A stretch of DNA of 64,000 nucleotides from Sycon ciliatum (taxonomy: Eukaryota > Porifera > Calcarea > Leucosolenida > Sycettidae): NCBI RefSeq assembly GCF_964019385.1, contig NC_088646.1, positions 42,033,908 to 42,097,907 of the forward strand, read 5' to 3'. This document shows, in pieces, positions 25,501-37,703 of the stretch. A program made the position numbers and the translations under genes. Position 1 is the stretch's first letter. Every line of letters begins with the position of its first letter. The notes under the pieces are model-generated. The model had not been told where the DNA came from. It worked only from the letters and a program-made list of their open reading frames with translations, and ran no database searches.

Positions 25501-26748
25501 TTAGTGGTCTGTGATGGTGTTCTGTTTCGCAGTGTGAAGTTGCCTGTTGACGGCCTTGTGCTAGTGCCTGTCATTCCAGTCTCGGTTATCTCTTCTGTGC
25601 TGTCTGCCGCTCATGTCAATTCTGGCCATGGTTCGTGGTCCACGATGTATAGCTTGCTGCGCTGTCGCTGCTTCTTCCCTGGCATGGGTAGTGCATGCGA
25701 GGAGTTTGTTGCCAATTGCGCTGATTGCCGTGCTGCCAGTCCTCTGCGGGGACCTGCTGCTGCTGCCTCTCGACCCGATATCCCCGGTCGTCCGTGGGGC
25801 GAGGTCACTATCGACACTCTTGAACTTGGTCTAGACAAGAGTGCGACTCATCATTGTGTCTTGGTTTGTGTCGACTCATTTACGAAGTGGGTTGAAGTCA
25901 TCCCTCTGCGTCGTCATGATGCCGTGTCTGTTGCCGCTGCTTTCGCTGGTGTATGCAAGCTCTGGGGTGCCCCCGACATTGTCCGCATGGATAACGGCAC
26001 GGAATTTCGTAATGCCATTGTGGAGTCGTTGTTCAGTCTCATGGGTGTCCGTGTGCGTACCGGTGCTGTTCGACACCCTCAATCGCAGGGCTCTGCTGAG
26101 CGTGCCAATCGTACTCTGCTCGGCCTCATCCGGAAAGTCCTCGATGGCTCTTCGGACTGGAGGGGTGAATTGGATATGCTCCTGTTTTTCTATCGCAATC
26201 GACCTCACAGTGCCACTCGCCTGTCGCCGATGGAAGCCATAGTGGGCTGGAAACCCCCTCACTTCATTATTGCCGACACCGCTGAAGCGTGTAGCCTCAG
26301 TGACTGGGCCACGAAACATGCAAAGCGGTCTGCTCGGATTCGTGATCTGATCGATGCTGAGCTCTCGGCGAGCGACTTCGTCGAAGAAGAGTCACACTGT
26401 CCCTATGCTGTTGGTGATCACGTGATGTTGCAGCGCCCAGATCGCCATCAGAAGCGCCTTGCACCCTATGAGCGTGGCTGGAAAGTGAAAGCAATCGTAA
26501 GTCCAATGACTGTGGTGATTGAAAAGCCAGGTTCGGACAACCGCCGAGTGTCCGAGAAGGTTATCAACATTGCCTTGTTGAAGAAGGATCTTCCCGATGC
26601 TGCTGATGTAGCTGCCACAGAGGCTAGCCTGAATAGTGACGAGGAAGATGACAATGGTATTGGTGTCACCATTGATGTTGCTCCAACTGCCGGATATGCG
26701 CTACGACCTCGTGGCCAGCTCCAGGCGCCAGCACGTTACCGTGAGTGA
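22552..26748 (+). CDS. gypsy-2 Gag-Pol polyprotein (single frame)
   Basis: 1398 residues, ATG to TGA with no break. Gag (about residues 1-180) shares the PLFLDGDAFLV segment with gypsy-1. CCHC zinc knuckles lie at about 195-208 and 225-238. The protease has its catalytic Asp at about 301 (VIDSGSTHTLI). Reverse transcriptase has YIDD at 636-639. RNase H begins with its first Asp at about 785. Integrase has an HHCC finger and D1088, D1147 and E1183 in the D-x58-D-x35-E spacing. A C-terminal region follows the integrase. I see no chromodomain. Gag and Pol share one frame, so the Gag:Pol ratio must be set by processing or another route. All catalytic motifs look intact. Confidence 0.95.
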   Translation: MSLKLDNFLRPFKGKGDDFNAFRSKFGVLAKISKWTSDDDKMKHLPLFLDGDAFLVYDRLSDTDKADPDVVFGKLSSAFAVTKSQAYGLFVQRKLKPDESVDAYVADLQRLLGLSGHSATDDEDTVVIEQFISGLPVEFIQPLRMATAGKKLKVSECVEQVRALQATHADCTRSPMVVASAAPGGNGGASRSVFCHQCHEPGHIQRNCPRRKRHHDRHGGGERTCFFCDKPGHVKSTCPERKAWMAASAGKSAAGVSKADKKAPVLCISSASGPGTLPRMHADVRRCGVKCNWERVTAVIDSGSTHTLISASCTSVLPANCPVDRTSNVLVALDGQPLPVVGTVRLTLKRTDGPVHLSPIEVTATVVKSLDAVDASVLIGTDLIAAAGGLSLQYDNDNLLCGVRFGQAVTAAVPGTPPMVHPSPYVSVSSDGDDTVLHTDDGEARWRADKQYWEVKWSWKDDVAPSEPVGHGIGEYSRSKLTPDQEGLFQAEVQKWLDSDFLVPHNRELHGDPVAVLPLLAQVQEHKGTTPVRPCLDYRLLNRRLTSQPGRDAPVCEEALRRWRSDGRPEEYCLLDIRKAYLQVRVAPDLLKFQTVMWNGRVYTMTRMGFGLNVAPKLLTMIVQWVTRDFAGVDSYIDDIRTPIACRDALATRLAEFGLPTKPAEPLITARVLGLQLAQDDNGIVNWSRRAGVDLQLPRPATKRSLFSWCGRLTGHVPICNWLRPACSFIKRLIGASTAWDDPVPDNVLRLCTEVETKLQQHGDPARGRWWTSPDGGSDCAVYVDASDVGLGVVVSVDGQVMEDRSWLRPKDDKRHVNVVELEAAIKGLSLAVAWKFSSVRLVTDSKTSAAWLRDVVNNVRRVKTSGLYDVLVQRRLQIIADLIVSAQLRVTIEWVASAANPADVLTRVPATWIQLSKKLTATAEAPASVSAAVTTPVATIVGPVLLTDITSAQSTDQLIQTVITQLEQDLPVAREYSKVRPQLVVCDGVLFRSVKLPVDGLVLVPVIPVSVISSVLSAAHVNSGHGSWSTMYSLLRCRCFFPGMGSACEEFVANCADCRAASPLRGPAAAASRPDIPGRPWGEVTIDTLELGLDKSATHHCVLVCVDSFTKWVEVIPLRRHDAVSVAAAFAGVCKLWGAPDIVRMDNGTEFRNAIVESLFSLMGVRVRTGAVRHPQSQGSAERANRTLLGLIRKVLDGSSDWRGELDMLLFFYRNRPHSATRLSPMEAIVGWKPPHFIIADTAEACSLSDWATKHAKRSARIRDLIDAELSASDFVEEESHCPYAVGDHVMLQRPDRHQKRLAPYERGWKVKAIVSPMTVVIEKPGSDNRRVSEKVINIALLKKDLPDAADVAATEASLNSDEEDDNGIGVTIDVAPTAGYALRPRGQLQAPARYRE

Positions 26749-26764
26749 GTATGACTATGGTATC

Positions 26765-26775
26765 AGGGGGAGAGG
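26765..26775 (+). promoter_or_regulatory. gypsy-2 polypurine tract
   Basis: AGGGGGAGAGG lies directly before the 3' LTR. Confidence 0.85.
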
Positions 26776-27523
26776 TGAAGTAGAATAGTTCGCCTCTCTC
26801 TCTCCACAAGTATTTGATACCATACTGCACGTTTATTTATTGCTTCAAGTTATAGATTTTGAATTTGTACGTCGTGTTCTTCGTTTTGAGACTTTGCTTA
26901 CCGTTCTGTTCTGTTATCCATACTCTGCATTCTCCGCGCCTGCTCTGTTCCTTTCTTCTCTTGCTATTATCATGTTTCCTTTCCTCTCTGACTCACACTG
27001 ACTGTCAACTTGTCTAGTTTCGAATTGTTTCATTGTCCGCCAGATCGCAGAGATCGTTTCCTGCATCGTAGCTCACGGTTACTTTTCGAACACATTTTTG
27101 CGTAGGCATTTTCACGAGTTATGTTGACGTCATGCGCTTTCAGCTACGCGTCAATATTGCGAGCATGCGCATTGCTTTTGCCTTCTGCCTTATTTGCATG
27201 CTGCGCTTGCTGCAAAGGTTAGCGTCCCCACGCTTGCTGGCCGAAGCCCCATTGACCGCGCCGCGTGCGTACTCGCACACGTCAGCCGGGCTTCTCCACG
27301 TCGCCTTGCCCCGCCCCCGCCGGTTCCGTGGAGTTCCGGTTTTATTTCTCCTTGTTGATTAGCTCTCCCAAGATTGAGTTGTTGTTTTCTATATCCTTAC
27401 CTAACTAATTCTTTTCCAAGTATCAGTCCTTTTATTTACACTACTGTCAGAGTCCGCCGTTGTGAGTGCTGTGTGCATGTGCGGAGTAGTAGTGGTGAAT
27501 AATTGTGCGTGCGTTACACAACA
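26776..27523 (+). repeat. gypsy-2 3' LTR
   Basis: 748 bp, same as the 5' LTR apart from a 3-bp deletion near 27506. Flanked by the TGGC duplication. Confidence 0.93.
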
Positions 27524-27819
27524 TGGCAAAGCATGAACGCAGACAAAAGTTACGATCATCGGAAAAATAATCGACGAGGAGACGATAGTCGTTAATGGCA
27601 ATAATTTAGAAAGAATATTCGAATGTGACAAACCGAACGAATGTTCGAATATTCGTTTCACCACAAGTTACGCTTTTTTAATGTCCACCATCTCTCTCTT
27701 TCTCTCTCTCTCTCTCTTTCTCTCCCTCCCTCCCTCCCTCTCTCTCTAAAAAAAAGCACTCTTTGGACAGTGGAGCACGCTACTTGATTACAAACACACA
27801 TGCACACATACACACGCAC

Positions 27820-28060
27820 ACACACAAACACAAACACAGACTCAGACATGCCCCATTGCGGAAGCGATGATGGCGAACAGCTCCTATTTTTCATTCTTTT
27901 TTTTCTTTTTCGACACACATACACCGCACCACATACTCCGGCATACACTGGCTGTTGGTAACCACCCAGAAGAATGAAAGAAGAGCTGGAGAATGAGAAA
28001 GAGAAGAAAGACACGTGCGACCATAATTGTCGGGAATTGAACCCAGGGCCTGCTCTAGAC
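27820..28060. repeat. Dispersed SINE-like repeat, copy near 27.9 kb
   Basis: Shares long stretches with 60310-60500 (for example CATACACTGGCTGTTGGTAA and CGTCGGGAAT-GAACCC, a B-box-like element on the minus strand). The tRNA-like part is degenerate here. Confidence 0.6.
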
Positions 28061-28846
28061 ATTCCGCACAGCCCGGTCAGAGTGTACCTGGCGCATGCAG
28101 GCCAGCCGGGTCAAGCCGGGTCAAGCCGGGTCAGATCAACCGGCAGAAAAACAACCAAAAACCCTGCTCAAAACGCAGGAAAACAGAAAGGCGAATTTTT
28201 TCGTCTTCCTTTGGAAATGCGTCTTGCACAAAGCCCATTACATCAAGAGTACATAACCCCCTTACTCTTGATGACATGGATAGACTGGCATGGTCGTAGT
28301 CCAGCCAGGGTCGACCTTTCTTCCAAGAGTCTTGGAAAGCGTGAGTTCTTTTTCTCTTCGCTGCGGGCTCGATGGTCCAAATCACCAGTCGGCTGAAATA
28401 GTGAAAACTTGCAACTGTGTCAAAAGCTATAGCCAAAGTTACCATGGTTACGCTTTTGACTGCCTGCCCCATCATCGACTTTGAGTTTGAATGTCCTGAC
28501 TTCCTGCTCGCCGCTTGCCAGATCGCGCTCGAACCAGTTGACCCCATGCCATGGGCCCATGCCCCGTTGACCCTAGCCGAGTTTCTGTCGCTTGTAGACT
28601 GGTGTGTACGCTAGATTTGCAACAGATGGGGTCCGCGAGTCGTAAAATACCGGTATTTTAGGAATCCATTGTCAGTTTGAGACATTTTTCAGCCGGGTCA
28701 GACTGGACCCGGTCTTATCTGTTCAGCCAGGTCGCTCAGTTCCCCAGCCGGGCGCGTGACCCGGCTGACCCGGCTCTCCAGCAGGCCCTGGAACCCACAA
28801 CCTCTCCATTGGAAATCGATTGCACATACCACTGCACCGTATGGGA

Positions 28847-28849
<3 letters not shown>

Positions 28850-28909
<60 letters not shown>

Positions 28910-28990
28910 ACACGCACACACACCACACACACACACACATACACACACACACATAAAAGGACACACAAATGGACACACACACACACACTC
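28850..28990. repeat. (CA)n microsatellite next to a SINE-like end
   Basis: Nearly pure CA repeat with a few variants, preceded by a sequence (CATTGGAAATCGATTGCACA) also found before the (CA)n tract at 60.5 kb. Confidence 0.9.
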
Positions 28991-29619
28991 TCTCTCTCTC
29001 GCATAGGCTCAGACACAGACACAGGCACACATGCAAAATTGATCGGCCTGCGCTAGCGTAAGTCGGTCAGAAATAGAAAGATGGTGATAAAAAATTCATT
29101 TTAAATAGGATGGTAAAGTTGTTCAAAAGCATTACTGTGGATATAGCGTGAACACGTGTAAGAGTTGTTTTCAAATTCTGAACATCAAATTCACAGAATT
29201 GCCGGCCTAACATAAACACACTGGTGAAAAATTGATGAATTTCAAAACCTAATACACTTTTGCCTCAGCTGCTGCCGACACTTAAAAACGAAAACAAATT
29301 GCAAATTGAATGTATTGTCAGCAAGCACCATGTGAAAAGGCATTTTAAAGAGAGGTGCTTGACGTCCAGAACACCAGGAAAAATGAATGAAGAGTATGAA
29401 TGGGTGTATTGAAAAGGTGTTGATTGCATGCATGCATTGCAAGCAACTGAGCTGCTACATATTGGCACCCTGCTGAGTCCCGAAGATTTGATATACTGCT
29501 GAGAGAATTGCCAATCAAGTTATAGTACGATGATGCCACTAGCAAGGGAAGAGAAATGCCAGATGGTGTGCCACCAGTAAGGGAAGAGAGATGGCGTGCT
29601 ACAAGTTGCAGTACACAAA

Positions 29620-30063
29620 CACGCCGGATATGACACATCCGGGTCGGCTAAAAAACAACAAAATGGATGTCGGAAATCAAAACAGGAAAACTGAAAACAA
29701 AAATTATTGCTCAAGTGATGGAGAAGTGGGGCAAAGAAGGCGAGTACATGCAGTCACGCAGCAGAATACGAATGCACATGACGCTGCAATGGCCATGACC
29801 AAGAACAATCGGAGGAGAGGAAGACGAGAATGACACACACACACACCGGATATCACACATGCAGGTCGGCTAAAAAACAACAGCAAGGATGTCGGAAATC
29901 AGAACAGGAAAACTGAAAACAAAACTGATGGTTCAAGTGAAGGAAAGAGGAGAAGTGGGGCAAAGAAGGCGAGTACATGCAGTCATGCAGCAGAATACGA
30001 ATGCACATGATGCTGCAATGGCCGTGACCAAGAACAGTCGGAGAAGAGGAAGACGAGAATGAC
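29620..30063. repeat. Tandem duplication of about 220 bp, then short GA-rich repeats
   Basis: The segment near 29620-29835 recurs at about 29845-30063 with scattered substitutions. Both copies contain GGTCGGCTAAAAAACAACA and GTACATGCAGTCA. It leads into short repeats of GAGAATGACATGCGAGGGGA (30055-30195) and three 33-bp units at about 30262-30357. No coding function is recognised. From here to 31840 I see no gene. Confidence 0.75.
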
Positions 30064-31843
30064 ACGCAAGGGGAAAACAAAGTCGAGAATGACATGCGAG
30101 GGGAAAATGAAGACGAGAATGACATGCGAGGGGAAACGAAGACGATAATGACATGCGAGGGGAAAATGAAGACGAAAATGATATGTGAGGGGAAACGCTT
30201 ACATGATAACTTCAATGTTGCAAGGAGAGAAACATGTGGCTGTGCGTCATGCAGTGATGACCATGGCGAATGGATTCGAAGTGGAGATGTTGAGCATGGC
30301 GAATGGATTCGAAGTGGGGATGTTGAGCATGGCGAATGGATTCGAAGTGGAGATGTGAAAAGCAATCGTATTCACTTGCTCTCTCCTAGCAACGAAATGC
30401 ACTGAAGTCCAGCTTGAAAATGCAGAAAAGAACATGGAAAACACAGATGTGGTGAGTCAATGGTTGAAGGAGTGAGAGAGAAAGAGAGAGAAAGATAGGG
30501 AGAGGGAGAGGGAGAGGGACAGGGAGAGGGAGAGAGAGGTTTGGTAATGGAGCGAGGAAAAGCTGAAGCAAGAAATAATGTACAGCATAAGACGGTGATA
30601 TCGAAGGTTTCAACTTAACTTTTTAGCAAGACAAACTTGGCGTTTGACTTTGCACTCCGTCAGGCGAAATTACTGGTCAGTCGGCGTCACGCATTTTTCA
30701 CAAAAATTTGCGTTTCACCTGCTGGGAGAGTATGCGTGTACTCGAGTCTCATCCTGAGCCCGTTTTTTTCTTCTTTTTTTCAGCTCTAGTATAGCTGTAT
30801 TTTTCATTGCAAAGCCGTCCTCGATTGTTGTGTTCGTTGTTCAAACGAAGTGGACATTCAATCATGAAGGCAGAGGACATAGGAGCCTGATTGGAGTTTC
30901 TCGTGGCATAGGACGGCCACACAGAGACACTTTGGGATTTTCTGAATATAAAATACCGTACGCACGATGCTGAGATCAATTTGTGCGATATCAAATTGTT
31001 TGTGATCTACCACATCGAGCAGAATGGGATCCAAACACAAGCTTACCGACGGTTAGGCTGCCGACCTGAATGGACAAATGATCCCTGGCTTCACCAGACG
31101 CCAGAAGTCGGAGACCATGTTCTTTGCCGCGACGTCCATCTCCAAAAAGAACTCCTTCTTCGCCGTGAAAAGGCTTGAAATACTCAATATTCAACCGAGA
31201 TTCGCGGACTCGCGCTTTCTCGGATCGATTAATTTCCTGTTGGAACAGTTGCAGGGCAGCTTCCCGCCACTGTTTCAACAGGCGATGGCTCCAAAGCAAG
31301 CCTGGAACAAGCCATATCGAGGTTGCAAGCCACCCCTCTCAGCAAAAATTCGAAGAAATTTGAAATTTCAGTGGTGGAAGATATACTATGAAGAGAATTT
31401 CAAAAAGTATGTTTCGCGGAGCGATCGCTCAACCTACGTCATTCAAACTTTGCAGGATGGTTCAGACGTACATGCTAGGCATGGAACCACAGGCGATGAT
31501 GCCATAGCTGACACACAGAGTAACACACACAGCAGATTCGTGTGCACAGATACTAAATTAGTGGACGTCGTCATCTTCTTCCTGCTGATCTCGAATGTAC
31601 TATGACGTGCTATTTCGCCTGACGCCGATGCAAGTGCAATTCAGTGATGAAATTTGCAATGTGATGAGGGTTAGCACACGGGATGTGAGCTTGTATAACG
31701 TCGACAGGTCGTACCGTATTTTAGAGAGTAACAGCCGTACTTTAAACACGAGTAATTCACACCAAAAACATCAGAAACAACAGGGCGCTTTATACTATGA
31801 TGGTGAAAGTGACGGTGATAGTTTAGTTGTGTGTTCAGTACAT

Positions 31844-32394
31844 CAGTACATCAGTACATCAGTACATCAGTACAGCAGCACAGCAGTACAGCAGTACAGC
31901 AGTATAGCAGTACAGCAGTATAGCAGTACAGCAGTACAGCAGTACAGCAGCACAGCAGTACAGCAGTACAGCAGTACAGCAGTACAGCAGTACAGCAGTA
32001 CAGCAGTACAGCAGTACAGCAGCACCTCAGCACAGCAGCACAGCAGTACAGCAGTACAGCAGCACAGCAGTACAGCAGTACAGCAGTACAGCAGTACAGC
32101 AGTACAGCAGCACAGCAGTACAGCAGTACAGCAGCACAGCAGTACAGCAGTATAGCAGTACAGCAGTATAGCAGTACAGCAGCACAGCAGTACAGCAGTA
32201 CAGCAGTACAGCAGTACAGCAGCACAGCAGTACAGCAGTACAGCAGTACAGCAGTACAGCAGTACAGCAGTACAGCAGCACAGCAGTACAGCAGTACAGC
32301 AGTACAGCAGTATAGCAGTACAGCAGTACAGCAGTACAGCAGCACAGCAGTACAGCAGTACAGCAGTATAGCAGTACAGCAGTACAGCAGGTTT
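31844..32394. repeat. CAGTA/CAGCA minisatellite, about 550 bp
   Basis: Arrays of CAGTACAGCAG-type units with occasional CAGCACAGCAG and CAGTATAGCAG variants. Open frames on both strands are by-products of the repeat. Confidence 0.95.
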
Positions 32395-32916
32395 TCATGA
32401 AGGGTATCATCAGTAGATGGATTAGGCGGTATGGTCGCTTTGCCCCCCTCCCCCCCCCCCCCCACATTGCATTGTGTGGGAGAAAGTAATTTTGAAAACG
32501 GGTGTCATTCAGTTGTTCGTTGCTGCAGCCTATATTTTCTTTTCCTGGCTAAATGTTGTGTAACATGGGAGAAGAGTGCAGTGTGGAGTGGTAGAAGAGT
32601 GCAAAGTGGAGTGGTGAAATGGTGGAGTGGTTCAAGCTAGAACCCTGAACACGTAGTGAGTTTATCATTGTGCTGACACAAATCCACGATTCGTGTTCCA
32701 ACTGCTTTCCCCGACATTCCATACAGTGAAACATTTCTACAACTTACCCTGATGGAAAGGCAAAGGTTTCCGACAATTCCACTGGTCACTCTTCTACACT
32801 GCCTCGACAGAAGTTCTGGGTCTTCTGCATCGTGTGATGATACAGGCATACACGCACCATCACACACATGCACATAGGCACACACATGTACACACACACG
32901 GACATACATGCACACG

Positions 32917-32962
<46 letters not shown>

Positions 32963-34835
32963 CACACAAGCACGGAAACATGAAAACACGAAAACATGAT
33001 AAGCGGCTTAGCCCCTTGTGACCCCACTGACCACACACGGTTTCATTATCGTCTGTAAAGAAGTGGATTTGACAATTTCGGTCTTCCTGGAAAGGTAGGG
33101 TGTGAGGAAGGAGTTTTTGATTGCTCCGATCAACATACCATAGCCCTTCAGCCTTAGTGTATGATACAGCGGGCATACATGACCTACTGGTACGGCGGGC
33201 ATACATGACCTACTGGTACGGCGGGCATACATGACCTACTGGTACGGCGGGCATACATGACCTACTGGACAGTCAACAGATACACGGTTGGTGGACAAAG
33301 GGTTGGACGGACCAAGCTTTAGTTTGTGGCCTCCCGCTTCGCTGCACTTGCAGATAAGGTCGACGTCTTCATCAGAGTTTGAGGCAGACCCTTCAGCACT
33401 CAACAAGACGCTGAACAAGACGCTCGTTCCAATTCAGGTCATGATACTTCGTTTTCAAGAGATCCATGCCTCCAGGTGGCAGGCGATGACGGCAAACTAC
33501 TGAAGTAGCATTTTTCAAGTACACTGTAACGACCTTCCAGCGAGATAGGGTAAGCAGTTCCGCACCTTCTTTCCTTGGCAAGCGCTTCGCTGATTTTGTT
33601 GGTGTTTTCAGACCCGCTACCTTCGCAGCAACATGCGCCACAACTAGAGCATTTTAGGAGATTGAGAACACGTTGTTCTTGCCATTGTCAACTTCAGCAT
33701 TTCGAATTCAGAAGAGATACCAGGATTCTTTTACCCGAGCTTGCAGTCTGGATAAATGCCCATGCGAACGATGTAGGCCGGCACGAATTCCAGAAGAAAG
33801 ATACCCGCTCTGGGGCGAAATAGTGCGGAGCGCGATGAATTTGTTTGGTGCGGAAGACAGCTCCGAGACCACCACGGCTTCAGTAACAAGTAGACATTGC
33901 GCAGGAAGGGTAGCACCCATGTTCGAACACAGAAAACAGCGATTCCGACAGTCTGACTAAGACGAGCAAGTCTCCTTGACTGCAAGTGATTCTTCCAGCA
34001 GCCACACTGTCATGCTCAGAATTCCTGGGGGAGAAGAGAGGGAAAAGGGGAATCCCCCCCCCCCCCAAACTGGTCACTTTATCCAGTCGACAGCCGTGTC
34101 TGTCCAGTTGGGTTGGGATAATATTTAGATTGCAGAAACCGGTTAATACGAGATGGATTTAGAACAGTTTAAACATGCTTATTAACATTCTGATTCGATG
34201 TTTTCTGATTCCTAGAACCCTAATATTGGTGGTAAATGCACACCTGGCAATAAGGCGGCAAATACACGCCTGCCCACACACGCTCTCTGTAGGTCGCAAA
34301 GTTTCTCTGGCACAGAGCTCTCCTTCTCACCACCACCACCGCCACCGCCACCGCCACCACCAGCACCAGCACCACCACCACCACCAGCACCACCACCAGC
34401 ACCACCACCAGCACCTCCACCACCATCAGTTCGCGAATGGCGCCTAGTCGATGCATGGTTAGTGGTATCCGACATAGCAGGTTGGTACATCAGGTAGCGC
34501 ATGGCGCAAAGCAGTTGACATAGCAACGACTTAGCCAGGTGTGTATTTACCAGTATATAAATCAACCGTACATGTAAGTACAAGTACAGGTACAGGTCCA
34601 GTGGAGGGTTCAACAGCATACTTGTACTAGAAAACCACAATTCTCTCGCTGATTAATGCCTCTAAGATCACCTTGTGATTATGAGTTATACATACATACA
34701 TACATACTAGAAAACCAATACCACTATATCGAGTTCAATTGTTCACGTCACGTCAATTGTTCACGTCACGTCAATTGTTCACGTCTCAAATCGTTATAGA
34801 CTCAATGTTGACATAGCTATTGTGGTCAAGGAAGG

Positions 34836-34882
<47 letters not shown>

Positions 34883-34887
34883 CACAC

Positions 34888-34936
<49 letters not shown>

Positions 34937-35760
34937 GGGACTAAAACAAATACACACATACACGCACACACATAATACAAACATACAAACACACAGACAC
35001 AGACACACATACACGCACACGCATACAGACACAGACACACATGCACACACACACATGCACACTTCGCAGAGAGTCCCACTGGACACAGACACAAACGCTG
35101 GTCGGTAGAAAGCCACCGGTCATTGGTCAACACAATCACTACTGAAGCACCATTACCAACTAATATAGCATTGGCTGTCCTTCATACCACTAACATGACG
35201 TGTATTGTCAGCAGACAACCGCCATGCTGGATTAAGAGCGTATTAAATACTTCACAAGGCAATGTCAGCTGCTAAGTGTGTCATTTCATTAAATTTTTAA
35301 ATCATCACACAATCTCTCAGCTGACACTGTTATAGCCGCTAGCATGTCCCACTCATTACAATGTGCCGTGCTGAAACAAACACATCTCGTACCTTGCTGT
35401 ACACAATTACAGGTGTGTAGTCTGTTCGAGGCGGCTTACTGCCACGTATAGAACTGTCATAGGAGTCTTGATCCGAGGCTAGTCCAACACTTTCAGCAGT
35501 GGGGTTGGCTAAGACTCGTTTTGGTTCAACATCCTAGGCAGCAGAGAAAACATAATGTATGTGTGTTTGTCCGTGTGTCCGTATGTGTGTGTAAGTGTTT
35601 AGGTGTTGAATAAATCTCCCCCATGACGTGATACAACCCAGGTGGCATCATGCGAGTACACGGCAGAAAGGAACGAGACACAGCAGAAACAGACACAGAT
35701 AATACTCAAGGAACAAACTAGTGCATCTGTGTGTGCACGTGTGTGTGTGTGTGTGGGGGG

Positions 35761-35805
<45 letters not shown>

Positions 35806-36208
35806 ATAGTTATTGGAGAAGCCGTCTAGGCTGGATGATTTCAGTTTTTTCGCAGTTAGAATTTCAGCAGTGGTTAATTTAAAGTCCACTTCCATCAGTA
35901 ATATTCTGGCTGCTGGAAGAAACAGCTAATCAGAGGCACAGTGTCAAGTTTTAATCTCTCTTGGAGTCAATACATTTTGGTGTGATCATTTTTCACACTT
36001 ACACATTCAGCCTGAGTCAACTGACGTTCATGGTAGCCATGGGGGATTAGCCACAAATATAGACACATGGACACATGAACAAACGGTCACACAAACAGAT
36101 CGACACGCACACAGACACACACATCGAAAAAACGGACAAACAGACACACACAAAGTTCCGCACAAACACACACATGCACGAACGCAAGCACGCACACACG
36201 CATGCACG

Positions 36209-36251
<43 letters not shown>

Positions 36252-37160
36252 ACCCACAGGTTCCAACATGCCAAAGCAAGCAAGAAGTGATGAGTACAGC
36301 TAGAGACATTTGATATCACAAGTAAGACAGAGGAGATTGAATCTCGACATTGATGAACATATACGGAATGCTTTTACTATAGTTAACTCGTATACGGAGC
36401 AAATAATCAAGTTAGGATTAAAAAGGACACATTGGTCCTAACTATGAGCCATTATCCCACACTACATTATGGTCAGCAGTCAGAGTGTGCCATAACTGAG
36501 CACAAAACTGACAGGGCTACTAAGACATTCAACGACCTGAAATCTAGCTTCAACCCATGTCCAGCGCGCAAGCCAGCAGCCTTCAAACTTGGTAGGGTCA
36601 AGGTTAATTTAAAAAAAAGGTACGACCAAGTCATACGTCGGCATCATAACTGTTTCTTTTAGCGTAGATTTATTCATGGTGTCGCATTATAACTACTTCT
36701 CTTAGTATGAATTATTCCTTGTGTGTTTGTGCTCATGCATGAGGGCAACGTCAGACAATGAGCAGTCAATAGTCAGTCACTCGCATCAAATCTAGTCGAA
36801 CAGGAATTTGAATCAGTTATTTCACTCCCAAAGGGTTATGGGTGTGTCGGAGTACTACCACACAGCCTGGGCATAGTGTGACCGCTGTCACCAGACACTA
36901 CACGTCTAAGAAGACAAGTTGATATAGCATGACACTTTAAAACACATGCCTTAGAAGACAAGTTGACATAGCATGATACTTCAACATATGTCTTAGGAGA
37001 CGAGTTGACATAGCATGGCACTTTAACACATGTCTTAGGAGACGAGTTGAAATGGCATGGAATGTCAACACATGTCTTAGAAGTTGACAAAACGCTTCAA
37101 ACCCCTCTCTGGCACACTGTACCGACTTATCAAAACATCCTTCTTTCCCTGTGGATTTGC
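32395..37160. other. Gene-free stretch with many microsatellites
   Basis: Contains (CA)n at 32860-32970; four 26-bp units at 33155-33265 (GGCGGGCATACATGACCTAC); a CCA/CCG-rich tract at 34329-34435; three CACGTCAATTGTT units near 34745; (CA)n at 34838-35055; GT then GA tracts at 35735-35803; (CA)n at 36060-36260; and four or five units of about 42 bp at 36900-37080. ORFs at 33.2-34.0 and 31.0-31.6 kb show no motif I recognise and may be decayed transposon remnants. Confidence 0.6.
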
Positions 37161-37161
37161 A

Positions 37162-37230
37162 TATGTGTGTGTGTATGTGTGTGTGTGTGTGTATGTGTGT
37201 GTGTGTACGTGTGTGTGTACGTGTGTGTGT

Positions 37231-37265
<35 letters not shown>

Positions 37266-37440
37266 TTTAAACAGCTGTGTGGTGGATACCAGGCTAAAAT
37301 TAGTGGCGGTCAATTCATCAGCCTTACAAGCTGTTGAATGGTGTAATCCCACCACAAGTTGCTATGTCTAACATAGCTGTTCGCTATCATCGCTTCCGCG
37401 ATGGGCATGTCTGAGGTCTGAGGTGTGCTTTACAGCGCAT
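37162..37440 (-). repeat. (GT)n tract and SINE-like repeat, inverted relative to 60.6-60.8 kb
   Basis: From 37263 to 37440 the sequence is close to the reverse complement of 60640-60800, joined to a GT/CA tract in the same relative position. The two are copies of one dispersed repeat. Confidence 0.75.
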
Positions 37441-37703
37441 GGAGGAGGAGAGTTTGTATATAGTAGATCACATAGAGTTAAAGGGGAAGTTAAGGCAAAA
37501 ATTAAAATTTCACCAGTTGTAGTCTTCGGGGTGGTGAGTCGAATGGTCTTGGTCCGAGAAAGCTGAGACGCTCCCTTCCTACTTGAATCCCAATCGAACT
37601 CGCGCACTTCCACCGAAACTGGGTGACTGCGCCCTACTAGATGGGGATTTGTATGCAAAATGTCACTAAAAGCGCCGTTTCGTTCTTATCCCCTTTAGCG
37701 CGA

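Larger units (their letters stand above)
21636..27523 (+). mobile_element. Ty3/gypsy LTR retrotransposon gypsy-2, structurally intact
   Basis: LTRs of 751 bp (21636-22386) and 748 bp (26776-27523) differ only by a TTG indel near 22366 as far as I can read. The 4-bp target duplication TGGC lies at 21632-21635 and 27524-27527. Primer-binding site, an open Gag-Pol frame and a polypurine tract are all present. This is the best candidate for a currently mobile element in the window. Confidence 0.95.
27528..29060. other. Gene-free stretch: CT tract, CA tracts and SINE-like fragments
   Basis: Contains a CT-rich tract (27688-27748), a CA-rich stretch (27790-27840), a repeat fragment shared with 60.3-60.5 kb (27820-28060) and a second tRNA-like SINE end joined to a (CA)n tract (28790-28990). 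Open frames across it are low complexity or show no known motif. I see no gene. Confidence 0.6.

Noticed and set aside
28698..29056. Long ORFs on both strands across CA/GT tracts (also at 32.8, 34.8-35.1, 36.0-36.3, 37.0-37.4, 41.1-41.8, 41.8-42.3 and 60.4-60.7 kb)
   Set aside because: They encode only Cys/Val or Thr/His repeats; dinucleotide tracts have no stop codons, so openness carries no information.
31078..31605. 175-codon ORF before the minisatellite
   Set aside because: No recognised domain, and an opposite-strand frame is equally open; left unassigned.
31851..32467. Leu/Cys/Tyr-rich and Ser/Gln/Tyr-rich ORFs of 150-200 codons
   Set aside because: Produced by the CAGTA minisatellite in several frames on both strands.
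33236..34077. Possible degraded transposase frames
   Set aside because: Short frames on both strands; I could not match any catalytic motif, so no call is made.
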